A stretch of 64,000 nucleotides of DNA from Apiosordaria backusii (GCA_030549205.1 JAUKTV010000009.1:1550001-1614000); one strand, 5' to 3'. Counted from the stretch's first letter, positions 32,642 through 45,528 are shown. Numbers and translations are program-made. The notes: generated from the sequence alone by a model not told the origin.

Positions 32642-35143
32642 ATGTCTTCGCTCAATCTGTCCACCAACGGCGTGGCCATCAGGAACAGCTACCAAGGCGT
32701 CATCAATGGCACGCTGTCATCAACCTCGCCCACTGCAGCTCGCTGGGCCCTGTTCACGGTACAGGCGCCATTAGTGAGTGCCTTTCAAAACACAGGCTCG
32801 AAAGAAAGTGTGCTCAAAGTTGAGAGCACTGGCGGTGAGTTTTCTGGGAATCCTCCCGGCTCTTCCGGCTCAGGCTTGCTAACCGGCCATTTGTGCGAAC
32901 AGAGGGCGAGCTCGCCGACCTGATCGAGGATTTCAACGAGGGGCGCATCCAATTTGCTTTTGTCAGAGTCAAGGATCCAAACAGCGGCCTGCCCAAGAAC
33001 GTTTTCATCGCCTGGTGCGGTGGAGGCGTCCCCGAGCGGACCAAGGGCTACTTCACCAGCCACGTTGCCGCCGTCGCCAAGGTGCTCACCGGCTACCACG
33101 TTCAAATCACCGCGCGATCCGATGCCGATCTCGAACCCGAAGCTATCGTGCAGAAGGTTGCTGATGCCTCGGGTGCCAAATACTCGGCTGGGTCCGCCCC
33201 GCCCTCAGCAGCATCAGCAGCAGCGGCACCACCGCCGGTTGCGAAGAAGCCCGTCTTCACTCCGACAACCTCCAGTTCCAGCAGCTCGTTCAATCCACTC
33301 GTTGCGGCCCGCGCCCGGAGACAAGATAATGCCGACGATGACGGTTGGGGAGCAGACGCCCCTCCCGTCTCCCGCACCCAGATTGAAAAGGTTGCGCCCG
33401 CGTACAAGCCAACCAAGGTCGACATTGCCGGTTTGAGAAGAAACCCCGACGAATCCCGTCATAGTACCCCGTCCAAATCGGATGAGCAGGATAGTGACGT
33501 TGTCAAGGGTGGATATCAGCCCGTGGGAAGAGTTGATTTGGCTGCCTTGCGGGCACAGGCAAAACAGGATGACCGCCCTACCGTTGTAAAGGGCGCATAT
33601 GAGCCCGTAGGCAAAGTTGACATCGCCGCTATCCGTGCCAAGTCACAACGTCCAGTGGAACCATCAGAGGAACCATCAGTGCCCAAATCTCTCGCAGAGC
33701 GCAGTGCCGCCTTTGCTCAGTCAGAACGTCTCACGGATCTGCCCAAGCCCAAGGTCGCCAAGAAGTTTGGTAGCACTCCCTTTACTGGGACCAAAGCTCC
33801 CACGCCATCCGGCTACAGTGCTGCATCTGTTCCAGCGCCTCCGCCTGTTGGGGCCGCCAGCCGGACCTTTGCTGACCAGGGAGGCAAAACGCCGGCCCAG
33901 CTGTGGGCAGAGAAGAAGGCCAAGCAGGGTGGATCTATCTCGACGGCTTCCCCCGCGCTCGCGCCTGAAATCACGGCTCAGAAGAGTGGCAGTGAGTGGA
34001 AGAGCGGTTACGCAGGAAAGAGCTGGGCTCCTGTCAGTACGACCAATTTTGGACGTGGAGGGGTGGAGAAGCATGCGACGGGGGGCAGTGAGCGCTCACA
34101 ACCCGAGAACGAGCCCGAGCCAGCCGCGCCCTCTTCTGGCGGCATCTCAGCACTGCGCGATAGATTCAAGGACCAGACACCCATGAGCACCTCGTCACGA
34201 TCCGCGCCGGCTGTTCCTACCCCAGTTGAAGAGGAGACTGCACCTCCGCCACCACCTCTGGCTAGCCGACCTGCGGGAGGGTTTGCTCTCCCGGGTCTTC
34301 CATCCCGACCAGCCGCCGCGGAAGAAGAAGAGGAGGAGGAGGAGCAACAGGAGCCCCCTGTCCCATCTCGAAATTACGAAGAACGTGAGCCCTCTCCTGT
34401 GCGTATTGCAGTGCCGGTTGCACGCAGTGCTGTTCCGGACCTTGAACCGCCGGTCGAGGCCCTCCCCCCTCGCCCTGTCCCTGTACCCGCGGAAATACCC
34501 CGTGAGGAAGACCTCCCAGCTGAGGAGGATGCGTATGATCCCCGAGCTGCTGCCGCAAACGTTGCGGCGGTTGCCAGTGAGGCTGCCGGGCGCGGCGCTG
34601 ACGCTCCACAAACCAACAGTGCTGGTGGTCTGCGTGCGGTAGTTCTATTCGACTACGAAAAGGCCGAGGACAACGAACTCGAGCTTCGTGAAGGCGAATT
34701 CATCACCAACATTGACCAGGTGGATCCTGACTGGTGGATGGGCACAGACGCTCGGGGCCAAAGCGGCTTGTTCCCTTGCAACTATGTCGAAATTATCGAG
34801 GATGACGTAGAAGCCCCTGTTCCCCCGGCCCCGGTCCCGGCCCCGAGCCACCCTCCTGCATCCGAACCCGAGCCCGAGCCCACTGCAGGAGCCGGGCGAA
34901 CGGCCACAGCCCAGTTTGACTACGAGGCTGCAGAAGACAATGGTAAGCCCCGATCATCTCCAATGTGACTACGAACCTTGTGAGTGGTGAAACTGATAGA
35001 TCTCGTATACAGAACTTAGCTTTCCGGAAGGCGCCACGGTCACGGACCTGGAGTTTCCAGACGAGGATTGGTGGTTTGGACACTACAAGGGCGCATCAGG
35101 TCTTTTCCCAGCCAACTATGTGGAACTCGATCAACAGTCTTAA
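32642..35143 (+). CDS. abp1: Abp1, actin-binding protein with ADF-H and two SH3 domains
   Basis: Cortical actin-patch protein that links F-actin to endocytosis and activates Arp2/3. Exons: 32642-32834, 32903-34942 and 35013-35143; 787 residues. The ADF-homology domain covers about 1-140 (ESVLKVESTGEGELADLIEDF, PERTKGYFTSHVAAV). A disordered middle holds three spaced repeats of the type (G/A)xYxPxxxVDIAxLR (near residues 245, 280 and 305), then Pro-rich and Glu-rich stretches. Two SH3 domains lie at the C-terminus: about 645-705 (AVVLFDYEKAEDNELELREGE...WWMG...GLFPCNYVE) and about 730-785 (TAQFDYEAAEDNELSFPEGA...WWFG...GLFPANYVEL). Intron 2 interrupts the second SH3 domain. Order and length agree with filamentous-fungal Abp1. 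Confidence 0.95.
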
Positions 35144-35667
35144 GTGTAACTTTGGTAACGTGGCAAAAGTCTGGGTTGGGCTTGGCTTCGTGGCTTGATT
35201 CAATATCTGGTATATTGCGATACCATACAGCGTTTGTTGGAATGTGCAACCGCTCACTAGCGTGAAGTAAGAAGAAGTAGCCAAATAGCAAGATTGACGT
35301 GCATATCCTGTGCAAGTGCCCTGTGTTCCTCAGAAGTGGTGTCAGTGGTTGTTGTCTCGGTCTTGGCAATGACCGCACTTGCTCTGACGCCCAGGTGAAG
35401 ACACATGCTGTAAACGTGGTATCAAACTGTTGAAATAAGACTACGGTGGTTCTTGTGTATTTATTCATGCATTTAGCTCGTCACTCTTGGATGTCTGAGA
35501 GAGTTTGTAAAACTGGGCTGTGCTGTGCTGGCTGAGTGCATCCAAGGTTCTTCGGCGTGTGCAGCCACTAGCCAATCCACACACCCGACCTTCTGGAACC
35601 AACCAAGCACACCACCTCAACCACACCCTCTTACTCTGGCTGAGCACCAACAAGAGAAGCGATCAAG
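35144..35667. other. Intergenic, Abp1 3' / Vps37 promoter
   Basis: About 520 bp between two same-strand genes. It must hold the Abp1 terminator and the Vps37 promoter. Nothing else is seen. Confidence 0.4.
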
Positions 35668-36493
35668 ATGTATTCACATACACCACCAGCACCACCACCA
35701 AAGCCTCCCGGGAACCATGACACCAGTGGGATGAGCACACCAGTACTGGCGGGGCCGTCGTCGCAAACACCCCGCCCTCCACCTCCGCTGCCTGAAGCCG
35801 TCATAGCTGGCGGGCTGCACTCCTCAGACTCCAGTGCAGCAGCGCCAAATGGCATATCGGCTCAAACCCAAGGCATCCCGGACCCCGGAGACCAATGGCT
35901 GCCGAAATTTTTACAAGATAAATCGTATGTTCATGTCCACTGTTTGTACGGTCCCGTTCGGCCCTACCATTGCTAACCAAAACGGCCACAGAAAACAAGA
36001 CCTGGCCGAGATACTGTCTGACCCGGCACGCCTCTCGGCACTAACTCACTCACCACAGACCATGCACCCTTCTTTGGGATCGTCTCATGAGGCACTGCAG
36101 GCAGCACTGAGCGAAAACATGGAGCGCGCCGCTCAGCTGCTCGAGCTCGAGGCGAGGCTCGCCCACCAGCGATCAGCAACACAAGCCCAGCTGCTGTCGA
36201 CTCACGCGCTGGAGCGACAGTGGCGAGCCAAGCAGGCCGAAATGGACCATGCTCTGGCACCGTTTGCCCCGGCTAGCCTGTACCAGCGTCTTAGCCAAGG
36301 GGTACAGGAACAGGAGGGAGTTTGCTACGCATTGGAGGAGAGCTTTCTTGAGGGAGAGGGGGATGGTGCGTTGGCCACAGAGAGAGAAGTGGGCGATTGG
36401 ATTAGGAGGTATAGGGAGGCCAAGAAGTTGTACTACCTGAGGCAGGAGAGGAAGGAGAGGTGGGATGAAGGAAGGGTTGGCGGCTGGAGATGA
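35668..36493 (+). CDS. vps37: Vps37-like ESCRT-I subunit (Mod_r domain)
   Basis: Subunit of ESCRT-I, which sorts ubiquitinated membrane proteins into multivesicular endosomes with Vps23, Vps28 and Mvb12. Exons 35668-35924 and 35992-36493 (67-nt intron), 252 residues. The N-terminus is Pro-rich (about 1-80). From KQDLAEILSDPARLSALTHS onward the protein is a long helical coiled-coil of Mod_r/Vps37 type, including the LLELEARLAHQRSATQAQLLSTHALERQWRAKQ helix and the C-terminal WIRRYREAKKLYYLRQERKERW helix. Length suits fungal Vps37. The call rests on the helix pattern and overall layout, so it is slightly less certain than the enzymes nearby. Confidence 0.85.
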
Positions 36494-36740
36494 ACACTTG
36501 GAATTTAGGGGCCAGTCAGATGGGGGGCAATCGCTTGTTTTGGTCCATTACAGACAGCACCTTCGTCCCCGAGGGAAGGGTTCTGTAAGACCAATCTAGG
36601 TTACAACTACCAAATCCGACCCGCAGGAAGAGATATAATTCAAGCCACCATGCGCTCGCTACCGTTGAAACACCAATCCGAAAGTTGAGCCGTCTTCCCT
36701 TGTCTAACGCGTTGACAACGGTGTGATTGATCTCACTGCA

Positions 36741-37907
36741 TTATAGGATACTAAACGGACTCCTTTTCATCTCCGGGCTTCGCGGGCTCATTGGCAAGGC
36801 GAACAAGTCCTCCTCCGTAGCATCCTCAATCCCTGATGCCCCCGCCACCGAGGCTGACCGGGGCAAGCTGTTCCCAATGACGGCATCCAGCGAAGCAACG
36901 CCGGCACCTGCAGAAGCCCCCATAACACCTCGTCCTGCTTGGCTTACCGAATCCGAGGTCGCGGTAGATGACGTAGCAAGGGAGGACTGTGCACGACGCT
37001 GGGTATCCTTCGAGGCTGTTGAGGGGGTGTGTAAGTGGTCTGTCCATTGAAAGGGGCTCAAGGACGTAAATCTGGGTGTCTGTAACATACCTTGACTGGC
37101 AGCAGCCAGTTCTGCCGGGCTCGTCGCGAGCTTCAAACCTCGTAGCTTTTCGCCCAGCTTCCCTCCTATCGGGCTCCTGGGACTCGCCGGGCCGGCCGTT
37201 GTCTGCGGGATATGCAACCTGGTAGGCTGAGGGACGCCGTGATCTGGGCCGAGCCCAAAGTGGTCGACAATCCATTGCCGTTCCTGCGCCGCCATCTCCA
37301 ACCCCACACTCTCCCCATTCGTCCTCATTTCCAGTTCGATCTCAGCCTGCAGCTCTGCCAGCCGCTTCTTTGCCCATATCGTATGGAGCACGCCTCGCAG
37401 GCCCGCCTCTTGTTTGCTGGTGAGCTCGGCCGGGAAGATGGCAGGCATGGGCATCGTGCGTAACACGGGCCCGCCCAGCCCGCCTTTGCGTGTGATACTG
37501 ACGAGCGCCGGCACTGGTGCACCGGTAGGCAAAAGAAAGTAGGTACGTCTCGTGTTGGCGCCAGAGCTACCACTGACGCCAACACCCACACTAACGCCGA
37601 CGTCGATGTCTCGGACGGCCAAGGCCGATGTTTTGCCTTCCCACGAAACTTCCCATTCGCTGGCGCCGTCCACCTCCTTCTTGCCCCCCGTCGTCTGGGA
37701 CTCTTGTTGCTGTTGCTGCTCCTCCCCGGCGACTGAGGCGTCCCATTCTACCATCAGCACCTTGGTGCCTTCATTGCCCTTCCCTGTCTCGAATTCGAAC
37801 CGGGAGAAGGCCAGTCCCGACGAAGGTGAGGTGGGCGTCTCGACCACATCCAGGAGTTCGGGAGCCGCCGCCGTCACCGCCGCCACCGACCTAGCGGTCG
37901 TGGTCAT
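36741..37907 (-). CDS. Conserved-looking fungal protein of unknown function
   Basis: Open frame of 388 residues from the ATG at 37907 (MTTTARSVAAV). A 75-nt segment at about 37093-37019 has a GTATGT donor and a CAACAG acceptor and is probably an in-frame intron, which would give about 363 residues. Visible parts: a beta-rich first half with WEVSWEGKTSALAVRDIDV and RRTYFLLPTGAPVPALVSITR, a short poly-Gln run, then a helical, charged segment (PAELTSKQEAGLRGVLHTIWAKKRLAELQAEIELEM) and QERQWIVDHFGL. A Ser/Pro-rich tail follows. The strong helical core reads as a real protein. No family is recognised. It converges on Vps37. Confidence 0.7.
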   Translation of the reverse strand: MTTTARSVAAVTAAAPELLDVVETPTSPSSGLAFSRFEFETGKGNEGTKVLMVEWDASVAGEEQQQQQESQTTGGKKEVDGASEWEVSWEGKTSALAVRDIDVGVSVGVGVSGSSGANTRRTYFLLPTGAPVPALVSITRKGGLGGPVLRTMPMPAIFPAELTSKQEAGLRGVLHTIWAKKRLAELQAEIELEMRTNGESVGLEMAAQERQWIVDHFGLGPDHGVPQPTRLHIPQTTAGPASPRSPIGGKLGEKLRGLKLATSPAELAAASQGMLQTPRFTSLSPFQWTDHLHTPSTASKDTQRRAQSSLATSSTATSDSVSQAGRGVMGASAGAGVASLDAVIGNSLPRSASVAGASGIEDATEEDLFALPMSPRSPEMKRSPFSIL

Positions 37908-40900
37908 GGTGGTGGTCCGGTCGCAGAAACAGGAGAAGGACACAGGCAACACAGGCACAAACAAGACCCGAGCGTCAAGCCGGAAAGGAAGGGGGGTGGG
38001 GGGCCCTTGAGTGGGGAAGGGGTAGGAAGGGAGGGGAGGGGCGTCACCTAGTAGAACTCAGTGAGGTGTGCCTTCGGCCGTATATGTTCCGGGGCGGCTG
38101 AGGTGATGATGAAAACCAGGGTATCTGACCCGGCCCCTTAGCTAGTTGGGTCAGGGTCAAGCCTGTGTGTTACACACGCCCGAGTCGGGTCCGCCAACAG
38201 ACGGTCCGAGAAGCAAGACCGGATGCCAGAGTGTCAATAGGAGTGACGGCTCGGACGAGGCCTGGCAGGGCGGGGAAAACGGCGAATGGTTAGGAAAAGA
38301 GAAGAGCTGGGCTTGGCTTGGAGATAGGTTGAGGCGTGAGAGATGGACACCGACAGGCCGGCCTAGATGAGTCAATATGGCAGGGGAAAAGTAGGAGTAG
38401 GTATTTGGCCCTGGCACACCAAAGGAGAGGCAGGGTAGACCGCAGCGGCGTACCTTGGTTTAGGGTAGGGTACCAAGGATTTTGTTACTACCACGGCGAA
38501 AATCGAGAGCAAAAGGACCACCTGGTTCTGGTGTAGGCTAATATGAGCAAAGTATGCACAGATGCAGCCGCGGCGGGCGAACTGTGATGGGGGGTACAGG
38601 AGCGGTTGCAAATCTTGTACGAGACGGCCAGCCTGGTGTCGAACGGATAGGCAAAGATTAGAGCGACAAAACTCCTTACACAGGATGACGAGTGCCGTCA
38701 AGGGTCGAGATAGCAGGCAAAGAAGGCAAAAAACGAGGCAAAGGAGAAATCGGAGAGGTGACGAGGAGGACGGGAAGCGCCTTCATCTTACTTGGCAACG
38801 TCTGCTTCACCTATAACTGACAAACTGACAAACAGCAAGGCCCGCAGTCCCGCAGTCCCGCAAAATCGAGGCTCCCAAGCCAAACCCCGCGACTGAGGGC
38901 GAGGATCGCCCATAAATTCCCCCACAGGTCCGGGGTCCCGGGGCAAGGACTGCCCATTCATTCCAAATTTGGGAAAAGGCCATCCACGACGCGAGGAGCT
39001 GGCCCAGAGGAGAGTGTGCTTGGGACACTGGTCAGAGAGACCAAGGTGTTTGCGCATGAGGCAAGATCCCAGTGCATCAACCAATGCATGCCCGAGGATG
39101 CATTGTCTTGGCCTACCGATCCAAAGAATACTGGGCATTGTTTATGTATGTATATCGTCCTCCTCGGTCTCTGTGTGATTGTTTATCAGAAGGCTTTTCA
39201 GCTTCTTTTACATACAAGACACCTTCCACCGTACCGACCGCTACATAGGGTACAGTCAAGAGATTCGGTTCGTGGATACTGGAACTTGAACTTCAACAAC
39301 AGAGGAATGTTAGATATGGACTGGAGAGACAGCATCTCTCGCGCTTTCCTCCCATACCGAGCGAGGGGCGGAAAATCAATGAGGGGCACTGGCACCCTCA
39401 AGTTTCCAAAAATAGATCCACGGCGCTTGGCATTGAGCAACACCCCTCCTCCAACCAGGACAGTATTGTCTTGGAAATGGAGCCAACTTCTGGAAGCACG
39501 ACCGTCGACTTCAAAAAAGCTGCAAACCCCGGACAGAAGCCCTACCTCGGCCAGAACCGTTTGACCTTGGTGAGCGAAGTTGTTCAGTGGCCCTTGTTTC
39601 TGTTCTAGGCAGTGTTAGTTGTCCCCTTTTGTAGCCTGCCACTGATATCACCGTGAGTGATCAGTTCGACCTTGGAAAAGCCCTGTGCTCGTACGCGAAT
39701 CAAAACGCGGGATGTCACCAGTCCAACTCAGACCGGATATGACCAACTGTTACCTTGGTCTGAACACTAGAAAGGTCCCCTTCTTCATAGGTTCCGTACT
39801 GCCCCCGGACCTGTGATTTCCCCGCACATCATTTCATCTGAATATGGATCGAAATGCCCTGGAAGACATAGCTAGATGTGGTGTTGTGTGGTGCCGTGGC
39901 TGGAGGTAGCGTTGCTAGCCAGCGATACGGGACCCCGCGTTGCAGATTGATAACCAAGACGTTGGGCGAGGTCTGTTTAGGAAAGGCGTGCTGCGAAAAA
40001 AAAGCTGACTAATAGAGGCGTCTGGGACGAGGCAATCTTGGCACGCGGAACGGTTACGAGACCGAAGACCTCGGGGCCGGCAGAAGGCCCCACTTAAAGG
40101 CGCCGGACTACCGTCCAAAGTCCATCTATCACTCCCGTCACGGCACGGAGCCGTTTTCACCCAGAGCAAACGTCGACAGCGGTTTGGGGCATTGCGTACT
40201 AGGCGTGCCGCGGAGAGTGCCCGGCAAATCTTGAGTCTCATCCTTCGACCGGAAGCCATTGGCCACTGAAGATCAGACTCGTTGATCTTTGTTCTTTTGG
40301 TCGCTCTGGGACTGACGTTGACAGGTTCGGCGTCTGGTGTTTCTCGCAGTCAGGTATAACGCCCGGGTCGGACGGAAGTTTGAGACATGTCGCCTGCATA
40401 ATGTCTCAAGACGGAGAAGACGCCGCCTTGCTCACTCTGGCAATGATGCTTCAGACCGACCAGACCTTATCGGGGGATAAATCTAGCGTTGACGTCAATG
40501 TAGGACCACCGATGGCACGTTTTTCGGGTTTCCTCTGCGTGGCGGGTGGTTGTTGTACCCTTCAAAGAGCCCGAGGAGTCGGTTGGACACAATGCTCGTA
40601 GACCGAGATACTGCCGTCGAGCATGTTAGGCGAAGGGGCGAAGGAAGCGGGAACATTCGAAGCAAGATGCTGGGTTTGATGCCGATTTCTGGGTGGCAGA
40701 TGCTTGCTGGCCACAAGATGGGACGACGAAGCTGCTTGTTACATTGAGCATTGACTGTAGGGGGGCGAGGCGTCGTCGGGTCAAGTTGAGCGGAGAGGAT
40801 GGGGGATTTTGAACGACATGGAAGCCTAGACTCGGCCGAAGTCTTAACTTTCGGGACACGGCCACGTCTGACAGATCTGGGTCGGCAGAAGCCCGATGGC

Positions 40901-43891
40901 CGCCGGGGGGGACAGGGAACAAAGGTGTGGTCTTGGAGAACGGGGGCCACGGCCAAACCCCTCACGGCCCCGAGAGGACGACATCAAAAACGGCCGGAGT
41001 AGGGCCGTGGCGACCCAACTGTCGCTGGTATTGCCCGATTCGGTACAACGTATCCCTCAGTGTAGCCCTGGGCCCCAGCCAGCACGGCTAAATTGCAACA
41101 GGTGCGCAAGCTTTTGGTGGAAACCTTCTTGGTTTGTGATGCCTGGGGAACAAACTGGCCAAACTGTCGGGATTGCCAAACTGAATGGCCGGTTGCCTGG
41201 GTATATATAATAAAGATCGTGGGCGTCACACGGTGAAGGACTTGATACCTCGTGTGCCCTGCTCTCACGACGACGGGAGGAAACCCGAGCCCACTTTGGT
41301 TACACCGGTGATGGTGCTCGAGATACAGATACACAGCACGCTTTTTGCGCCATGCCTCTGGGAGTCACCTGAGGCTATCCACCAGAAAAGATAAAGTATC
41401 GGTACATGCATCTCAACCCTTCCACGCCGCTCTCGCTTCAGTTGAGCTGCTCGGTTGATACTGCCGTTGTTAGTCACGCTAGATGTAGTGAGCTCCTGGG
41501 ATCAATGGGATGTAATGTGATAGGTAACTGGTCGAAGGACCGTTCTACGGTCGCATTCCGAGAGAAACGTCTTTATGCGGTGATGATATCACTGGTCAGT
41601 TATGGTTAAACTCACCAGCAGACTAGACAGTTCACCCAACTGCCGACGGCAGGGTTCACGGGTCCTTCGCGCATATGAAGCCGGCCTTGTGCTGCTTGCT
41701 TTTCATCTCTCAACGCCCTTCGGCAAGCAATTTCTCCTTCCTGTGCAACCTGCCAGCCTCATTGCCCCCTTCTGTATGGCAGCCAGGGGCAGGACAAATT
41801 CCCGAATCTGGTGACACCAAGGTTGCCAGGCATGAAACCAGACCCAGTAGCGATCGACGGACCGCCAACCAACAGGAATTCTGTCAAGATGGCCTGCTGG
41901 AGATTACAGTGTGCGCTGCAGGCTGGAATGTCTGGCAGGCGGGAAAGGCAAGCCCGAGACGACCAAACAAAAATATTCAGAGACAAAATGACGAGGAAAG
42001 GAAGTAACAAGCGAGGGATCTACACGTACGCACGCTTGAGTCTCAGCGCCTCGTTATACGTCTGTCCCACGTGTAGATGCGTGGAGATATGTACATTATA
42101 CTCTCGACCTCACGCAGCACCTGTCACAGGCATGCCTGTTGCAACCTGCAAGCCGTCATCAGTATGTATACTCGACTATCGAAGGTACGTAGGTGGGTGA
42201 AAGTTATGATTATTTATGCCCGACCCCAACCTTGGATGATGCTGGTGACATGCTGGTGACATGCTGTTGATGATGGCGAGGGTGATGATGCTGATGCCGA
42301 TGTCGATGCTGATGCCGATGCTGATGATGCTGATGATGAGGATGGGCGTGGATGAAATGTTCAAGAACGGATGTCTGTCCGTTCACTTTCGTTGCTCTCC
42401 CATAGAAATTCCAGGCCTCTCCAGTGTTCGGTGCTTCTTGGGCTCCGTGATTGGCTCCGGCTAAATTACGACGTGCCCGCCCACATGCACCGCGATGCGG
42501 CCAAGCCTCCCCATGTCGCGCTACCGGTCCGAGAGTGCGGGCTGCTAAGCAGGGGGTTATGCTCTGCTAGTGCAGCCGCTGTGGTCGCACCAGCAAGACA
42601 TCCCGAGCAAATCGCCGGCTACCCAGCGCCCGCTGCTCAACGGTCGCGCTGACACTGATGCAGTCCAGACACTAGGAAACAAACCCTGAACAGGCCCGAT
42701 TGGGACACACCCTCAATGAAACGCGAGCAATCACCCAGGGGTGCTGGCGATAGCAGGGTACCAGAAATTCCCCGCGATGGCTCCGCACCGACGAGGTATT
42801 TGGCTCGCTGGCGCAGACCCGCCAGGGTAAACGGTTCGCACTTGGGCCTGTGGAGGGGAGGGGCGTGGCACATCAGCGAGCCATCAAGGGCGCTCGATTC
42901 TGGCCCGACTCCAGCTCCTCTCCACTATTACGCCGGCCAAACCGCCGTGTGGCCATCGCCAACCCCAAACCTTCATCCCATCCCTACGCTACAACCACAC
43001 ATTCACTCTCTCACCTTCTCCCCGCGAATCCCAGTGATCACCGGCCATGCCATACCGCTACGGCCACCTGTAATTCTGATTCTACCCTGCCTCCGTTGGC
43101 TTCTGTGTCGCTGTTCCGTCCTCGAAGCTTTTGATCATCCATTTCGGCGCGTGTTCGGGCACACGTTTTGTCTCTCTCTTCGCCTCTTTCGCCCTTTCAC
43201 CCTTTCCCCCCACCCTTCCAAAACAGGCCTCAATCCCAGCTCCGTCAAACCCGTCAAACCCCGTCCCGTCCCGTCTCCTCCTGCCAGGCCCTTCCTGCTT
43301 CTTGTCGTTTGTCGCCGCCAAACTCGAGTTATTCCTGTGCCTTCCACCGGGTGACTAGTCGCGCGCATTGTAGCCCACGGTGACCTACGACTTCTTTCCG
43401 GCTTTTCTTCCCTGGCCCGTTGGCATCGTCTTCGATTAACCTGACTCGATCTGGCCCGACCCCGAACCCGTCTGAACCAGCACCGACGTGCGCCGCTCCT
43501 ACATTCACTCGTTATCATCCAGGCGCCCGTGTCCGGAGAGTGAAAAAGTGACCCTTCTTTTCGACAACAATCACTCGAGGAAACCGAAGACGCCTTGCGA
43601 CGGTTGCGCGCTTTTCCCCCTCTCGATCCCGAACCAAAATTCGAGCCTCGACTCCGATTGTCCGACTAACTATCGAGTTCAACACCACTACTCACGCTCA
43701 TTAGCTAGTTGTGGAATTGGGAGGGCTCACCTGTGGTTTGATCTCTCGACGTTTCTTTCTTGCGAGGCCGATGACCCATCATGGTTAAATTGCGATTGGT
43801 TTGTGTTGCCGCCATTATCAACACATCGTCCACCTCGCCTTCGCCGCCGCAATAAGATCTTTGAGGTCGTTTCCGACCAAACCTCGAAACC
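37908..43891. other. Gene-poor 6-kb interval
   Basis: No gene I can support in about 6 kb, in a window otherwise averaging one gene per 2.8 kb. The longest open frames (minus 40965-40495, plus 39016-39564, plus 42716-43354) lack codon bias, spliceable continuity or motifs. The stretch 42900-43700 is very C/T-rich on the plus strand and probably belongs to a long leader or promoter of the F-box gene at 43892. A GATGCTGATGCC repeat lies at 42268-42345. I saw no tRNA, 5S or transposase. Confidence 0.45.
42268..42345 (+). repeat. Imperfect GATGCT/GATGCC microsatellite
   Basis: Repeated (GATGMT/GATGCC) hexamer-trimer array within the gene-poor interval. Directly before it, an 11-bp unit (GCTGGTGACAT) is repeated twice at 42241-42262. 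Confidence 0.8.
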
Positions 43892-45528
43892 ATGGATCCG
43901 TTACATATCACCGAATTCGGTTCGGAGCGCTATCTCGAAAAGGTCCAACAATCTCATGCCCAGACACAGACAAATGCTGCCCAGGGGCAGGGGACAGCGG
44001 CTGTCGCGCTGCTCCAATCGCCTTTTATCCTTCCCATTCGTGGATCTGGTGCTACAGGCTCAGATGTCGCTGCCGTCAAATCGAACGAGCAAAAGCGTCC
44101 AGAAAAGAAAAGCTTCGGCTCTTGGAGGTCAAGATTCACCACAAAACCCCCATCAGTTCCACCTTCCAGTAGTTCCGAACAACTAGAGCGTCGGTTTTCG
44201 CTACCAGAGTCGACGACCAAACAGCAGTAAGTCTCTGTGCGCTCTCACCCTCCCCGATGCTCTCGCAGTGCTGACCTTTTTTTAGACTACCATTTGACCA
44301 GCTATTTGTCGCTCTGCCGAACGAACTGCAGATCGAGATCATTGCATCGCTTCCGCTCTCAGATGTCTTGAATCTTCGACTGGCATCAAAATCGCTCCAC
44401 GCCCTGGTGTCGCTGAACGAAGTTCCCATCACACGCTACCATCTTGACCACCATGTGCCCGCCTACGCCAAGCGCCTGTATCCTGTGCCCCAGGGCCGAT
44501 CGCTCAATTTTCACTACCTCTGCGGGATTTGGCATCGGCTCCACGTTGCCGCTAAACTGTCCCATCTAATGTGCCAGTTAATCATTAGAGAACAGCTGCT
44601 CTTGAACACCGAGGAGAAGAGAAGACAGTATGCGCCACAAACAGAGCGAATGCGACGTCGTCTGATTCCTATTCTCTTTACCGTTTTCCACTTTTTCGAA
44701 ACATACCGGAAACTTCACCTCAAGTACATGGCCGAGCACGATGGGGTCGGCTTATCAAAAACCCCCTATACCGTCAACCCAATCGAGACCGAGATTCTGA
44801 ACATGTACGACGACCGTACCCTGTTACGAGTTCACGAGGCATTTCCTCTGGTAATATGGGCCTTTTGCAGACGACTGCGACCACCATCCTACGTCGGCCG
44901 CGTCGAGCGATCGCTCAGGGGTTATCTTAAAGAGAGGCCACCCGACGAAGTACATGTCGCGGTTCTGTGTCTCGGCGGCATGCGCGAAGTGCTGAGAATC
45001 TGGGAAGTCAAAGGTTATAATGCACGGCGGGCGGCCGTCGATGCTTGGTACGAATCGATTATGCACGAGCAACCGGTAGAGCCAGAGCCTAAAAAGCGGC
45101 GAGGAATGCTGGGGCTCAAGAGGAAAAAGTCGTCTCTCAACATTGCCAAGACGAACGGCCATCCGCACGAAGCGCACCACGGTCCCAACGACACAAGCGC
45201 GGCGCGGGGGAAACAGCCAGACAGTCTCGTTTTCCACACCAGCTTAGCGGCCGGTATGCCCATGGCGGCTTTGGGCAAGGACGAATCAAAACTGTTGGCC
45301 CCTGACCTTCCCGTGCTGCAACGCATTTGGCTGGTAACAGCTGAAGCCATGATTCTGGATCGCAAGATCGTTGAACGACCGGCACACATACATCGCAATG
45401 CTCAAGTTTTCACCGATCTGATTTCAGAGAGCGGCATCGATGAAGAAGACCAGTGGCTCTATGGCACTACTGCACCGGAGTCTGTGAGACCAAATTTGGA
45501 CGCCATTGAAGAAGACCCGGACGAATGA
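43892..45528 (+). CDS. F-box domain protein
   Basis: Exons 43892-44226 and 44286-45528 (59-nt intron with a TTTTTTTAG acceptor), 525 residues. The N-terminal 110 residues are low-complexity. The F-box spans about 114-150 (LFVALPNELQIEIIASLPLSDVLNLRLASKSLHALV), the Skp1-binding site of SCF ubiquitin ligases. The rest is a helical domain (residues about 150-360; RMRRRLIPILFTVFHFFETYRKLHL, EAFPLVIWAFCRRLRPPSYVGRVERSLRGYL) of a kind common in fungal F-box proteins, with a basic patch (KKRRGMLGLKRKK) near 400 and an acidic C-terminus. No WD40 or LRR repeats are visible. Substrate unknown. Confidence 0.86.

Noticed and set aside
39016..39564. 182-codon plus-strand open frame in the gene-poor interval
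   Set aside because: No recognisable domain, no continuation by splicing, and weak codon character.
42716..43354. 212-codon plus-strand open frame
   Set aside because: Pro/Ser/Arg-rich because the DNA is C/T-rich; it looks like leader sequence, not coding.
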